A stretch of 64,000 bases of DNA from Allopusillimonas lactea (lineage in GTDB: Bacteria > Pseudomonadota > Gammaproteobacteria > Burkholderiales > Burkholderiaceae_B). The stretch lies in contig NZ_JAJJOZ010000001.1 of the NCBI RefSeq assembly GCF_021653995.1, positions 62,001 to 126,000 on the forward strand. The letters are read 5' to 3'. Each line of letters opens with the position of its first letter. Positions within the stretch are counted from its first letter, which is position 1. Positions 34,484-43,392 of this stretch are shown here, one piece after another. The notes beneath the pieces were generated by a model, which was not told the origin of the DNA, did not search any database, and was given only the letters and a program-made list of their open reading frames with translations. The position numbers and the translations under genes are program-made.

Positions 34484-35407
34484 TCAGAATAGCAATGAGC
34501 AGTGGCGCCAGAGGCCTGCGGCAACGAGACGCTGGATTTCGTGCTGACAGATTTCAATGACGCGGTTCACGGCGGGCGTTAGCGGCAAGCTGTCGCTGGC
34601 GCATAGTACGAGCTCGCGCGACAGGTCGGTGGCCAGCAGGTGTGCCTTGATCAGACCGTCGATGATTTCAGGTTGTGCGGCCGAGTAAGGAAGAATGGTG
34701 GCCGCTGCGCCATTGCGAACGGCGGGGATGAGAATGGCCGAGGTGCTTGCCTCGGCATATAGGTTACTGGAGAAACCGGCTGTCAGGAACGCATGGTCGA
34801 CGCGTGCGCGCAGCGTGTTGGGCAGGCTGGGAAGGATGAGCGGCAATGCGGCAATATCAGCGACCGCGAGGCGCCGCGATGGCAGGCGTGCGCTTGGATG
34901 GGTGAGCAGTAGCAGTGTTTCCCGAAGCAGAGGCTGGTGCGAAATGCCCGGCAGCGCCTGCTGGTCAGGAGATAGAGAGAAATCGATCCGCCCCTGCAGT
35001 ACGAGCTTGGTGAGATCCGCACTGGGCACATCCACGATTTCCAGCACCACCGACGGTAGATCCGCCTTGACACGCTGCATGAGCGGCAGCGACAGAATCC
35101 GCGCCGTACTCGAGGCCAGCCCAATGGACACCGTCCCAGTAACTTCGTCGGTACCTCGCGTCAGCAGGCTGCGTGTGCTGTCCACCTGCCGGAGGATGGT
35201 TTGGGCATGGCGGTACAGCAGCAAGCCTTCGGCGGTCGGCTGTACGCCTTTGGGCCCGCGTACCAGGATGTCGACCCCTAGATCCTGTTCCAGCAGCGAC
35301 ATCTGTTGGCTGAGCGCGGGCTGTGCCACGTGCAGGCTTTCTGCGGCACGCGTCATGTTGCGCAGTTCGACCACGCGCACGAAATACTTGAGCTGGCGTA
35401 GATTCAT
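34484..35407 (-). CDS. LysR family transcriptional regulator
   Basis: The 307-residue protein has the N-terminal winged helix (MNLRQLKYFVRVVELRNMTRAAESLHVAQPALSQQMSLLE) and a periplasmic-binding-like effector domain. It resembles nitrogen-assimilation (Nac/Cbl-like) and catabolic LysRs in the motif LLYRHAQTILRQVDSTR. It is divergent from the CoA transferase gene, with a palindromic T-N11-A box immediately before its start codon. Control of the adjacent CoA transferase, crotonase and Bug genes, and of itself, is inferred. Confidence 0.93.
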   Translation of the reverse strand: MNLRQLKYFVRVVELRNMTRAAESLHVAQPALSQQMSLLEQDLGVDILVRGPKGVQPTAEGLLLYRHAQTILRQVDSTRSLLTRGTDEVTGTVSIGLASSTARILSLPLMQRVKADLPSVVLEIVDVPSADLTKLVLQGRIDFSLSPDQQALPGISHQPLLRETLLLLTHPSARLPSRRLAVADIAALPLILPSLPNTLRARVDHAFLTAGFSSNLYAEASTSAILIPAVRNGAAATILPYSAAQPEIIDGLIKAHLLATDLSRELVLCASDSLPLTPAVNRVIEICQHEIQRLVAAGLWRHCSLLF

Positions 35408-35411
35408 AGCA

Positions 35412-35426
35412 ATAAGTTTAACTTAT
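35412..35426. promoter_or_regulatory. LysR-type T-N11-A operator
   Basis: ATAAGTT-T-AACTTAT is a perfect 7-bp-arm palindrome containing TAAGTTTAACTTA, an ideal T-N11-A LysR box. It lies 5 bp from the LysR start and about 80 bp before the CoA transferase start. Confidence 0.65.
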
Positions 35427-35504
35427 CGTGGCATCGCGAAATAGTATTTTCTTATCTTGCGGGCTCTTCCTAGAATGAACGCACTCAATGAGGAGACGCA
35501 AGTA

Positions 35505-36767
35505 ATGAGCCTGCCGCTAGCTGGATTGAAAGTGCTGGATCTCACCCGTGCATTGTCAGGGCCCTTCAGTACGATGATTCTCGCGGATCTCGGGGCTGAG
35601 GTGATAAAAGTCGAGCCTGCCCCCGGTGGCGATATGGTGCGCCAATGGGGCCCGTTTGATGAAGATATAAGTGTTTATTATCTTAGTGCCAACCGCAACA
35701 AAAAGGGCCTGGGTGTGGATTTTCGCCAACCTGAAGGCCTGGCGTTGATCCGCAAGATGGCACTCGCGTCTGACATTGTGGTCGAGAATTTCAAAGTAGG
35801 CACCATGGAGAATATGGGCCTGGGCTATGACGCGCTGCGTCAGGAACACCCGGGCCTGATTATGGCGTCGATCTCGGGTTTTGGCAGCAAGGGGCCGGCC
35901 AGTGGGTGGGCGGGGTTTGACCAGATCGCCCAGGGTTATTCGGGCTTCATGAGCTTGACCGGCACCACCGAATCAGGGCCGACGCGCGTGGGTACCGCCA
36001 TCGGGGATCTCACTGCGGGCATGTGGCTGGCGATCGGCATATTATCGGCCGTTGTGCAGCGCCAGCATACAGGGGTGGGTCAGCATGTGGAAACCTCGCT
36101 GCTATCGGGGTTGATGGGCCTGCTGAGCGTGCAGGGGCAACGATACCTAAGTGTGGGCGAGGTGCCTGAGCCATGTGGCAATGTACATCCGGTCATCGCG
36201 CCTTACGGTACCTTTGAAACTGCCGACGGGCCGCTGAATCTCGCGCCCGCGACGCAACAGATGTGGGTCAAGCTGTGCGCTATCCTGGGCCTGGAACACC
36301 TGGTCACGGATCCACGCTTTGTGACCAATGCGGATCGCATGCAGCATCGTCATGCCCTGAAGGATGCGCTAGAACAGAGCCTGAAGCAGCGCAAACGCAT
36401 GGAATGGACACCGCTGATGATCGAGCATGGCATCCCAGCCGGGCCGATCAACACGCTGGCAGACGTTTTTGCCGATCCGCAGGTACGGGCCTGCGGCCTG
36501 GTTCAATCCGTGCAGCATCCAATCGTGGGTGAACTGAAGCAAGTCGGCCTGCCGCTGAGCATGGATGCGATTGAGGACGGGATCAGCGTGCGCAGTGCGC
36601 CGCCGGTGTTCGGCCAGCACACGCGCGAGGTGCTGGCCGCCTATGGTATTGCGGATGGCGATGTAGAGGCCTTGCTGGCGCGCAGTGTCTTGCATCAGGC
36701 TCCACCATTCGACGGCGCGGTGTGTGCGCAAGCGGGCAGCCCCGAGACAGCCAAGGGGCACGCATGA
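35505..36767 (+). CDS. CaiB/BaiF family (class III) CoA transferase
   Basis: Moves CoA between carboxylic acids through a mixed anhydride. The ATG at 35505 follows AGGAGA and gives MSLPLAGLKVLDLTRALSGPF, the standard family start; ATG 35475 and TTG 35457 upstream are less likely. In 420 residues, LGAEVIKVEPAPGGDMVR and NRNKKGLGVDFRQPEG bind CoA, and the catalytic aspartate is D168 in AIGDLTAGMW. It overlaps the crotonase gene by 4 bp. The acyl substrate cannot be told, but the neighbours suggest uptake and CoA activation of a carboxylate. Confidence 0.92.
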   Translation: MSLPLAGLKVLDLTRALSGPFSTMILADLGAEVIKVEPAPGGDMVRQWGPFDEDISVYYLSANRNKKGLGVDFRQPEGLALIRKMALASDIVVENFKVGTMENMGLGYDALRQEHPGLIMASISGFGSKGPASGWAGFDQIAQGYSGFMSLTGTTESGPTRVGTAIGDLTAGMWLAIGILSAVVQRQHTGVGQHVETSLLSGLMGLLSVQGQRYLSVGEVPEPCGNVHPVIAPYGTFETADGPLNLAPATQQMWVKLCAILGLEHLVTDPRFVTNADRMQHRHALKDALEQSLKQRKRMEWTPLMIEHGIPAGPINTLADVFADPQVRACGLVQSVQHPIVGELKQVGLPLSMDAIEDGISVRSAPPVFGQHTREVLAAYGIADGDVEALLARSVLHQAPPFDGAVCAQAGSPETAKGHA

Positions 36768-37576
36768 ACCAGAAAAACCACAGTACCGTCCCGGCCGATG
36801 TAAAAGATGGCCTCACGCCTGCCGGTGCGCCGGCGCTTGATATTTCGGGGCGTGTAGCGACCATAACGCTGGACAAGCCCAGTTATGCCAATCGGCTCAG
36901 CCCCGAAGATCTGGGTACCATTCGACGCCATATCCAGGCCGTCAATGAGGCTGAAGACGTGCTGGTGTTGCGCATCATGGCAACGGGAAAGTACTTCTGC
37001 AGCGGCTACGACATTTCCGCGCTTGCCGCGGACGATGCCCCCAGCTCGCTTTACTTCGGCGAGACCGTCGACATGCTCGAGGCGGCCCGCCCCGTCACCA
37101 TCGCCGCCATTCACGGCGGAGTCTACGGGGGCGGTACCGATCTGTGCCTAGCCTGTGATTTCCGCATCGGCACCCCGCAGGCCAATATGTTCATGCCGGC
37201 AGTACGACTGGGCCTGCATTTCTATCCGGGCGGCATGGTGCGTTACGTGACCCGATTGGGCTTGGACAATGCCAAGCGCCTGTTCCTGACGGCCGAGAAA
37301 ATCGACGCGGCAACGATGTTGCAGCTCGGCTTTCTGACCGAGCTGGCGCAGGAGGGCGATCTCGATGCGCGGGTACAGGCGCTCAGCGCCCAGTTGGCAG
37401 GGATGGCGCCCATTGCACTGACGGGGATCAAGCGGCACCTGAATCTGATCGCGCGCGGCCAGTTGGACATCGCCGATATTGAATCACTGGTGCTGCGGTC
37501 GGAGCGGTCCAGTGACATTGCCGAGGGCGCGCGGGCATGGAAAGAGAAGCGCGAGCCGATATTCATTGGCGGATAG
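36764..37576 (+). CDS. Enoyl-CoA hydratase/isomerase family protein lacking both crotonase glutamates
   Basis: Crotonase-fold protein of 270 residues; ATG 36764 overlaps the CoA transferase stop (ATGA). The oxyanion-hole segments MATGKYFCSGYDISAL and IHGGVYGGGTDL are present. The two catalytic Glu positions of rat crotonase (E144, E164) align with D126 (GGTDLCLACD) and A146 (MPAVRLG). It is therefore unlikely to be an ordinary enoyl-CoA hydratase and could be an isomerase, hydrolase or decarboxylase. Its first 25 residues are an unstructured extension. It is co-transcribed with the CoA transferase and the following Bug gene. Confidence 0.87.
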   Translation: MNQKNHSTVPADVKDGLTPAGAPALDISGRVATITLDKPSYANRLSPEDLGTIRRHIQAVNEAEDVLVLRIMATGKYFCSGYDISALAADDAPSSLYFGETVDMLEAARPVTIAAIHGGVYGGGTDLCLACDFRIGTPQANMFMPAVRLGLHFYPGGMVRYVTRLGLDNAKRLFLTAEKIDAATMLQLGFLTELAQEGDLDARVQALSAQLAGMAPIALTGIKRHLNLIARGQLDIADIESLVLRSERSSDIAEGARAWKEKREPIFIGG

Positions 37577-37691
37577 GACGTACCGTGCGTGGCAATACGG
37601 ACGGAAGGGCGGCGCAGAGCGTGGGGCGAAAACCAGGCAAGGAGCCGTTAACAAAGCCATTACTCATTACACAATACCCATGGAGACAATC

Positions 37692-38669
37692 ATGAAACGC
37701 ATTAAACAGTTCCTCGGCATGGCCCTTGCCACTGGCATTGCGTGCGGCTTACCCGCCACCAGTGCGCATGCGGCGCCCGCATATCCCGCCAAACCAATCA
37801 CGTTGATCATCGGTTTTCCTCCCGGTGGCGGGGCCGATCATGTTGGCCGTGTATATGCCAATGCGTTGTCCAAGGTGCTTCAGCAGCCCGTCGTCGTCGA
37901 GAACCGCCCCGGTGCGGGTTCGACCATCGGTGCCAGTCATGCCGCGCGCGCCGCGGCGGATGGCTATACGCTGTATCTTGGCAACTCGAGCGTCATGGGC
38001 AGCGACAGTGTGCTTTACAAGGTGGATTACTCCGCCGACAGCTTCGTGCCGGTTGCCCAGTTGACCACCGGCCCCATGGTGCTGATTGCCAATGCCAAGC
38101 TCGGCATACGCACCGTACAGGACTTGCTCGATCGTGCCCGCAAAGCGCCTGGCAAACTCAATATGGCTTCGTCCGGCAACGGGGTAATCACCCACCTGGC
38201 TGGCGTGTCTTTCATGGAATTGGCAGGGGTGCAATTCATGCACGTTCCCTTCAAGGGCGGTGCGGCGGCCACGCAGTCCGTCGCCGCGGGCGATACGGAT
38301 ATCTCGTTTGCAACCGCGCCGTCTGCAAAAGCGGTAATCGACAGTGGCAAGGTGGTGGGCATCGCGGTGACATCGGCCAATCGGTCGAGTCTGGTCGATT
38401 ATCCGCCGATTGCGGAAACGGTGGCCAAATATGATCTGGCCAATTGGTGGGGCATTTTCGCACCCAAGGGCACGCCTCAATCCGTGGTTGAAACGCTGTT
38501 CGCCGCCACTAACAAAGTGTTGGCGGATCCGGCGGTACGTAAAAGCCTTGAGTCAGGCTACGAGGAGGTGACGCCTTCTGCCTCGTCCACCGCATTTGTT
38601 GAGTTTGCACGCCGCGAAGGTGCCGAAGGGCTGCGATTGGCCAAGAAGAGCGTGGAAACGGCCAACTGA
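37692..38669 (+). CDS. Tripartite tricarboxylate transporter substrate-binding (Bug) protein
   Basis: Periplasmic receptor of the Bug family, hugely expanded in Bordetella-like genomes. ATG 37692 follows TGGAGAC. The 325-residue precursor has a signal peptide ending SAHAAPA (about residue 26-30), then YPAKPITLIIGFPPGGGADHVGR, the Bug ligand loop. VVENRPGAGSTIGA and FAPKGTPQSVVETL are also conserved. It is in line with the CoA transferase/crotonase genes, so it probably binds the carboxylate they process. No TctA/TctB membrane genes are in the window. Confidence 0.93.
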   Translation: MKRIKQFLGMALATGIACGLPATSAHAAPAYPAKPITLIIGFPPGGGADHVGRVYANALSKVLQQPVVVENRPGAGSTIGASHAARAAADGYTLYLGNSSVMGSDSVLYKVDYSADSFVPVAQLTTGPMVLIANAKLGIRTVQDLLDRARKAPGKLNMASSGNGVITHLAGVSFMELAGVQFMHVPFKGGAAATQSVAAGDTDISFATAPSAKAVIDSGKVVGIAVTSANRSSLVDYPPIAETVAKYDLANWWGIFAPKGTPQSVVETLFAATNKVLADPAVRKSLESGYEEVTPSASSTAFVEFARREGAEGLRLAKKSVETAN

Positions 38670-38723
38670 AAGGGGTAAGGTGGGTTGCGCGGCATGAATA
38701 TGGCAAAATGAGCTGTCCAACGC

Positions 38724-38739
38724 TTTACGTAAACGTCAG
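38724..38739 (+). promoter_or_regulatory. Possible LiuR-like (MerR family) operator before the acyl-CoA dehydrogenase gene
   Basis: TTTACGTAAACGTCAG contains the perfect palindrome TTTACGTAAA (38724-38733). As I recall it, the MerR-family LiuR motif that controls branched-chain amino acid and fatty acid degradation in proteobacteria has this form. It sits 19 bp before the dehydrogenase start codon. The assignment is by resemblance only. Confidence 0.4.
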
Positions 38740-38757
38740 AAAAACAGAGTGAAGACC

Positions 38758-40581
38758 ATGACATACCGCGCACCTTTGCAAGACATCCGTTTCGTAATGA
38801 AAGAGCTGGCCGGGCTCGATGAGTTGCTGGCCATGCCCGGTTTCGAAGACGTATCCGACGACCTTATCGATGCGGTGCTGGATGAAAACGCGCGTTTTGT
38901 TGAAGAGGTCATCGCGCCGTTGAACCGGCAGGGCGATACCAAACCGGCAGCGTGGAACGACGGCCGGGTGCGAACGTCGCCAGGCTTCAAAGAGGCGTTT
39001 GAGCAATTTGCGCAAGGCGGTTGGCAGGGGCTGTTGCACGAGAAAGAGCTCGGTGGCCAGGGGCTGCCCAAGCTGCTGGGGGCTGTGTGCGGCGAAAACC
39101 TCAACGCCGCCAATCTTGCATTCGCCCTGTGTCCGCTTCTTACCGATGGCGTGATCGAGGCGCTGACCGCTGTGGGTTCGCCGGCCCAGCAGCAGCGCTA
39201 CATTCCCCCCATGCTTGATGGGCGCTGGACGGGCACCATGAACCTCACCGAGCCCCAGGCCGGCTCGGATCTGGCACAGGTCGCCACCAAGGCAGTCAGG
39301 CAGGATGACGGCAGCTACCGGCTGTCAGGCCAGAAGATTTTCATTACCTATGGTGAGCACGACATGGCCGAAAATATCGTCCATCTGGTGCTGGCCCGCA
39401 CGCCTGATGCCCCCAAGGGGGTCAAGGGCATTTCCTTGTTCATCGTGCCTAAATTCCTGGTCAACGATGACGGCTCGACGGGGGCGCGCAACGACGTCTG
39501 GTGCGGCTCCATCGAGCACAAGCTGGGCATACATGGCAGCCCTACGGCAGTGCTGCTGTACGGTTCGGGCAAGGGCGAGGTGGGCGAGGGCGCCGTCGGC
39601 TATCTGGTCGGCGAAGAGAACCGCGGCCTCGAGTACATGTTCATCATGATGAATGCCGCGCGCTATGCGGTGGGTATTCAAGGCATCGCAGTGTCCGAGC
39701 GGGCGCTGCAGCATGCCATGGCCTATGCCCGAGAACGTGTGCAGGGCCAGGCCCTCGAGGGTTCGACCGGCCCGGTGGCGATCGTGGATCACCCCGATGT
39801 GCAGCGCATGCTGCTGACAATGAAGGCGCTGACCGAAGGTGCGCGGGCGCTTGCGTATGTGGCTGCCGCCGCCAACGACAGCGCCCGTCATCATCCCGAC
39901 ACGGGGCGGTGCGCCCGCGACAAAGCGCTCTACGAATACCTGGTGCCGGTCGTCAAGGGCTTCTCCACCGAAATTTCTGTCGAAGTCGCCTCCTTGGGCA
40001 TACAGGTGCATGGCGGCATGGGCTTTATCGAAGAAACCGGTGCGGCCCAGTACTACCGCGATGCACGGATCCTGCCGATTTACGAAGGCACGACAGCCAT
40101 CCAGGCCAATGACTTTGTAGGGCGCAAGGTGTTACGTGACGGCGGCGCTGTGGCGACGGCGCTGGCCGAACGCATGGCGGCCACAGTGGCGCAGGTGCGC
40201 GAGGCGGCGGGGCAGGGCGGCGCCAATGCCGAAGGCCTTGCCTTGATCGCCACTCAATTGGAACAGGCGGTGCAGGCCTATCGCACGGCCAACCGCTACG
40301 TACTTGAAAACGCCAAAGAGAATTTGCGCGGTGTTTTCATGGGCAGCGTGCCCTTGTTGATGCTTGCAGGCATCGCCTTGGCCGGCTGGCAGATGGCGCG
40401 CGCGGCACTGGCCTGCGAGCGTGCCCTGGCCAAGGGTGATTCACCTTTTCATCGCCAGAAACTGGCCACCTGCGTGTTCTATGCCGCCAACCTGTTGCCG
40501 CGCGCCGGCGCACTGGCGGCGGCTATCACCACGGGCGGCACGGCGGCGCAATTTGCCGCCGCTGCCCTGGCAGAAGCTTAG
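38758..40581 (+). CDS. Acyl-CoA dehydrogenase, large DmdC-like type with C-terminal domain
   Basis: FAD enzyme oxidising acyl-CoA and passing electrons to ETF. ATG 38758 gives MTYRAPLQDIRFVMKELAG, the usual start of this 590-610-residue clade (607 here), which includes methylmercaptopropionyl-CoA dehydrogenase DmdC. FAD/substrate motifs MNLTEPQAGSDLAQ and SGQKIFITYGEHDM are present, as are GSPTAVLLYG and GGMGFIEETGAAQYYRD. The extra C-terminal domain (about 470-607) is present. In related genomes such a gene often follows etfBA directly. Its stop overlaps that of the convergent gamma-glutamyltransferase gene. Confidence 0.93.
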   Translation: MTYRAPLQDIRFVMKELAGLDELLAMPGFEDVSDDLIDAVLDENARFVEEVIAPLNRQGDTKPAAWNDGRVRTSPGFKEAFEQFAQGGWQGLLHEKELGGQGLPKLLGAVCGENLNAANLAFALCPLLTDGVIEALTAVGSPAQQQRYIPPMLDGRWTGTMNLTEPQAGSDLAQVATKAVRQDDGSYRLSGQKIFITYGEHDMAENIVHLVLARTPDAPKGVKGISLFIVPKFLVNDDGSTGARNDVWCGSIEHKLGIHGSPTAVLLYGSGKGEVGEGAVGYLVGEENRGLEYMFIMMNAARYAVGIQGIAVSERALQHAMAYARERVQGQALEGSTGPVAIVDHPDVQRMLLTMKALTEGARALAYVAAAANDSARHHPDTGRCARDKALYEYLVPVVKGFSTEISVEVASLGIQVHGGMGFIEETGAAQYYRDARILPIYEGTTAIQANDFVGRKVLRDGGAVATALAERMAATVAQVREAAGQGGANAEGLALIATQLEQAVQAYRTANRYVLENAKENLRGVFMGSVPLLMLAGIALAGWQMARAALACERALAKGDSPFHRQKLATCVFYAANLLPRAGALAAAITTGGTAAQFAAAALAEA

Positions 40582-42185
40582 AAGCCCATCGGGTAGCCAT
40601 CTTTGCGGTGGTCCGAGGCGGCCATATAACCACCTTGCGCCAGCCGCATGGCCATTTGCGCGCAGCCAAACTCCAGGTCAAACCGCGGCGCCACATCGAT
40701 GGCGTGCCCGCGTTCGTGCAGGCCTGCTACGGTTTCAGGCGGCATATTCCATTCAACCCGTACGGCCCGGTTGTCGTCGGCCACCCGCCAACGTGGCGCG
40801 TCGATGGCTGCCTGCGGGTTCTGATCGAAGTCGGCCACACGGCAGGCCATCTGCACGTGGCCCTGCGCCTGAATAGACCCGCCCATCAGGCCGAAACTGG
40901 CCAGCGGAGCACCGCCACGCATCAGAAAACCGGGGATGATCGTGTGGAAAGGCCGCTTGCCCGGGCCGACTTGGTTGGGGTGGCCTGCACGCGTGGAAAA
41001 GCCGCAGCCTCGGTTATGCAGCGCAATGCCGGTACCTGGCACCACCACACCAGAGCCAAAACCCTTGAAGTTTGACTGAATCAGCGACACCATCATGCCG
41101 CTGGCGTCGGCGGCTGTCATGTAGACCGTGCCGCCCTGGTGCGGGTTGCCGGGGCCCGGGTAGGCGGCGCGACGCGGGTCGATTTGTTTGGCACGCTCGC
41201 GCAGATAGGCCGGATCCAGCAGTTTTTCGGTCATGCCCGGCGCCATGGCTGCCGGGTCGCCCACGTAGGCGTGCAGATCGGCAAAGGCCAGTTTCATGGC
41301 CTCCAACTGCAAGTGGATGTAGTCGGCCGAATCGTGCTTCAGCTCGGCCATGTCCAGCGCGTCGAGCATGCCCAACGCCATCAATGCGCCGATACCCTGG
41401 CCGTTGGGGCCGATTTCCACCAATTCCAGGTCGCGGTAGCCGATGCGGATAGGGGCTACCCAGTCGGGCCGGTTGGCGGCCAAGTCCGCTTCGGTGATCA
41501 GCCCGCCCGTATTACGCGCATGGGCTGCGATGGCAGCCGCCAGTTCGCCGTGATAAAAAGCATCCCCGCCGCTGCGGGCAATTTTTTCCAGTGTGTCGGC
41601 CTGCCCGGGGCACACGAAGCGTTCGCCCGGAAGCGGTGCTCGCCCCTGGGGCGCGAAGGCATCCGCGTAGCCAGGTTGGCTGCTCAGCTTGCCTACCTGC
41701 TCCTGCCATTGGCGATGAACAGTGGGCGACACCAGGAAGCCGTCGCGCGCCAGCTTTACGGCTGGTTCGAATAAGTCTTCGAAGGGCAGGGTGCCGAAGC
41801 GATCGCACAACGCCCGCCAGCCGGCAACCCCGCCCGGTGTTGTTACGCTGCCCCATCCGATGCCCGGCATAGAGGGTTGGTCAGCGAATCGGTCTGGTGT
41901 CCAGGCTGCCGGCGCGCGCCCGCTGGCATTCAGGCCATGCATTTGCTTGCCGTCCCAGATCAGGGCGAACAGGTCGCCGCCGATACCGTTCATGCAAGGC
42001 TCGACCACTGTCAAGGCAATGGCCGTGGCCAGGGCGGCATCGACTGCGTTGCCGCCGCGCATCAGCATTTTCAGCCCCGCAGCAGCCGCCAGGGGCTGCG
42101 AAGTGCTGACAACGTTGTCGGCCAGCACCGGCACGCGTTGCGAGGTATAGGGAAATTGCCAATAGGTGGATTGGTCTAAAGCCAT
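40578..42185 (-). CDS. Gamma-glutamyltransferase family protein
   Basis: N-terminal nucleophile hydrolase that self-cleaves. The 535-residue protein (ATG 42185; an upstream TTG at 42200 is less likely) has the cleavage and nucleophile threonine T353 in HQGGTVYMTA, GGNAVDAALATAIALTVVEP and MNGIGGDLFALI. There is no signal peptide, so unlike E. coli Ggt it appears cytoplasmic, as in the YwrD or cephalosporin-acylase-like subgroup. It lies 34 bp after a Bug receptor gene in the same operon, which suggests hydrolysis of an imported gamma-glutamyl or amide compound. Substrate unknown. Confidence 0.9.
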   Translation of the reverse strand: MALDQSTYWQFPYTSQRVPVLADNVVSTSQPLAAAAGLKMLMRGGNAVDAALATAIALTVVEPCMNGIGGDLFALIWDGKQMHGLNASGRAPAAWTPDRFADQPSMPGIGWGSVTTPGGVAGWRALCDRFGTLPFEDLFEPAVKLARDGFLVSPTVHRQWQEQVGKLSSQPGYADAFAPQGRAPLPGERFVCPGQADTLEKIARSGGDAFYHGELAAAIAAHARNTGGLITEADLAANRPDWVAPIRIGYRDLELVEIGPNGQGIGALMALGMLDALDMAELKHDSADYIHLQLEAMKLAFADLHAYVGDPAAMAPGMTEKLLDPAYLRERAKQIDPRRAAYPGPGNPHQGGTVYMTAADASGMMVSLIQSNFKGFGSGVVVPGTGIALHNRGCGFSTRAGHPNQVGPGKRPFHTIIPGFLMRGGAPLASFGLMGGSIQAQGHVQMACRVADFDQNPQAAIDAPRWRVADDNRAVRVEWNMPPETVAGLHERGHAIDVAPRFDLEFGCAQMAMRLAQGGYMAASDHRKDGYPMGF

Positions 42186-42219
42186 GGTGTCTCTACTCAA
42201 AAAACAATAAAACAGGGGG

Positions 42220-43266
42220 TCAGTTGCTGCGGATGTTTGCTTCCTTGACTACATTGCCCCAGAAAGCGTGCTCATTGTTTACCACCTTTGCCAGCGCATC
42301 GGGCGGGCCGTAGCGCAGTTCCGCACCCTGTGCTGCCATGGCAGTGATGAGCTTCGGGTTCTTCAATGATTGTTCCAGCGCCGCTGAAAGCGTTGCAATG
42401 ATGTCCGGCGGCGTGCCTTTCGGCGCGAATAGGCCAAACTGATTATCCGCCACTACGTTCGCAATGCCGGATTCCTTCAGGGTGGGAACGTCGGGCAACA
42501 GGGAAACGCGCTGCCCCGAGGCCACCGCCAGATACTTGAGCTTGCCACCCTTCACCAACGGCATTGAGCCCGTGACGCTGTCAAACATCATGCTTGAAAC
42601 GCCGCTGACAACGTCCGGCAGTGCCTGGCTGCTGCCTTTGTAGGGCACGTGGGTGATGTCCAGGGCGTTCTGGCGAGAGAACAGCGTGCCTTCGAGGTGA
42701 GACAGCGTACCCACACCTTGGGAGGCGTAGTTGTACTGGCCAGGCTTGGCCTTGATATAGGCGATTAGCTCAGCGACATTGCTGACCGGCAGGGAGGCCG
42801 GCACAACCAGCGCATGCGGCACAAAGCCGATCAAGCCGATTGGCACGAAGTCTTTGGCCAGATGCACGGGCTGGTCTTTATAGATCGCAGCGGCAATCGC
42901 TTGGTTGGTGGTGGCAGCCAGATAAAGCCCATATCCATTCGGCGCTTGCCGCGCGCCTGCCGCAAGCCCGATCGCTCCGCCGGCGCCCGTGCGGTTTTCT
43001 ACAACGACCGATTGACCAAGCACTGCCCCCATCTGCTGGCCCAAAGCCCTTGCCAGCACATCGGTTGCACCCCCTGGGGGAAATGAAATGGTGACCTGTA
43101 TCGGCTTGTCCGGAAAGGCGGCGAAGGCTGGCGCTGGCGCGACAGTGGCGGCGCCGATGGCCCCGGCCAGTGCCAGCATCTGTAAAAACGGCACCGTGCT
43201 GGGCCGGTTGTGCACTGCACCTGCAGTGCTGCGTACTGCTTTACACCATGAAGCGATTGATTTCAT
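42220..43266 (-). CDS. Tripartite tricarboxylate transporter substrate-binding (Bug) protein
   Basis: Second Bug receptor, 348 residues. The N-terminal region is long (about 48 residues, with the hydrophobic FLQMLALAGAIGAATVAPAPAFA acting as signal), followed by FPDKPIQVTISFPPGGATDVL, the family's first ligand loop. VVENRTGAGGAIGLAAG and LFAPKGTPPDIIATL are conserved. A start at an internal Met would shorten the signal region; the next in-frame ATG is inside the hydrophobic stretch, so the long form is kept. It heads the minus-strand operon with the gamma-glutamyltransferase gene and is divergent from a LysR gene. Confidence 0.92.
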   Translation of the reverse strand: MKSIASWCKAVRSTAGAVHNRPSTVPFLQMLALAGAIGAATVAPAPAFAAFPDKPIQVTISFPPGGATDVLARALGQQMGAVLGQSVVVENRTGAGGAIGLAAGARQAPNGYGLYLAATTNQAIAAAIYKDQPVHLAKDFVPIGLIGFVPHALVVPASLPVSNVAELIAYIKAKPGQYNYASQGVGTLSHLEGTLFSRQNALDITHVPYKGSSQALPDVVSGVSSMMFDSVTGSMPLVKGGKLKYLAVASGQRVSLLPDVPTLKESGIANVVADNQFGLFAPKGTPPDIIATLSAALEQSLKNPKLITAMAAQGAELRYGPPDALAKVVNNEHAFWGNVVKEANIRSN

Positions 43267-43392
43267 ATGAATTTCCGAGGAGAGGTCAGAAACAGCTTCT
43301 TGAAAAAAGGGGGGTGAAAGCGAAGATCCCAGTTACGCCCCGCGCCCTGCGGAATGGGGCGGCGCTTGTATTGCATTCATATTACCGATATG

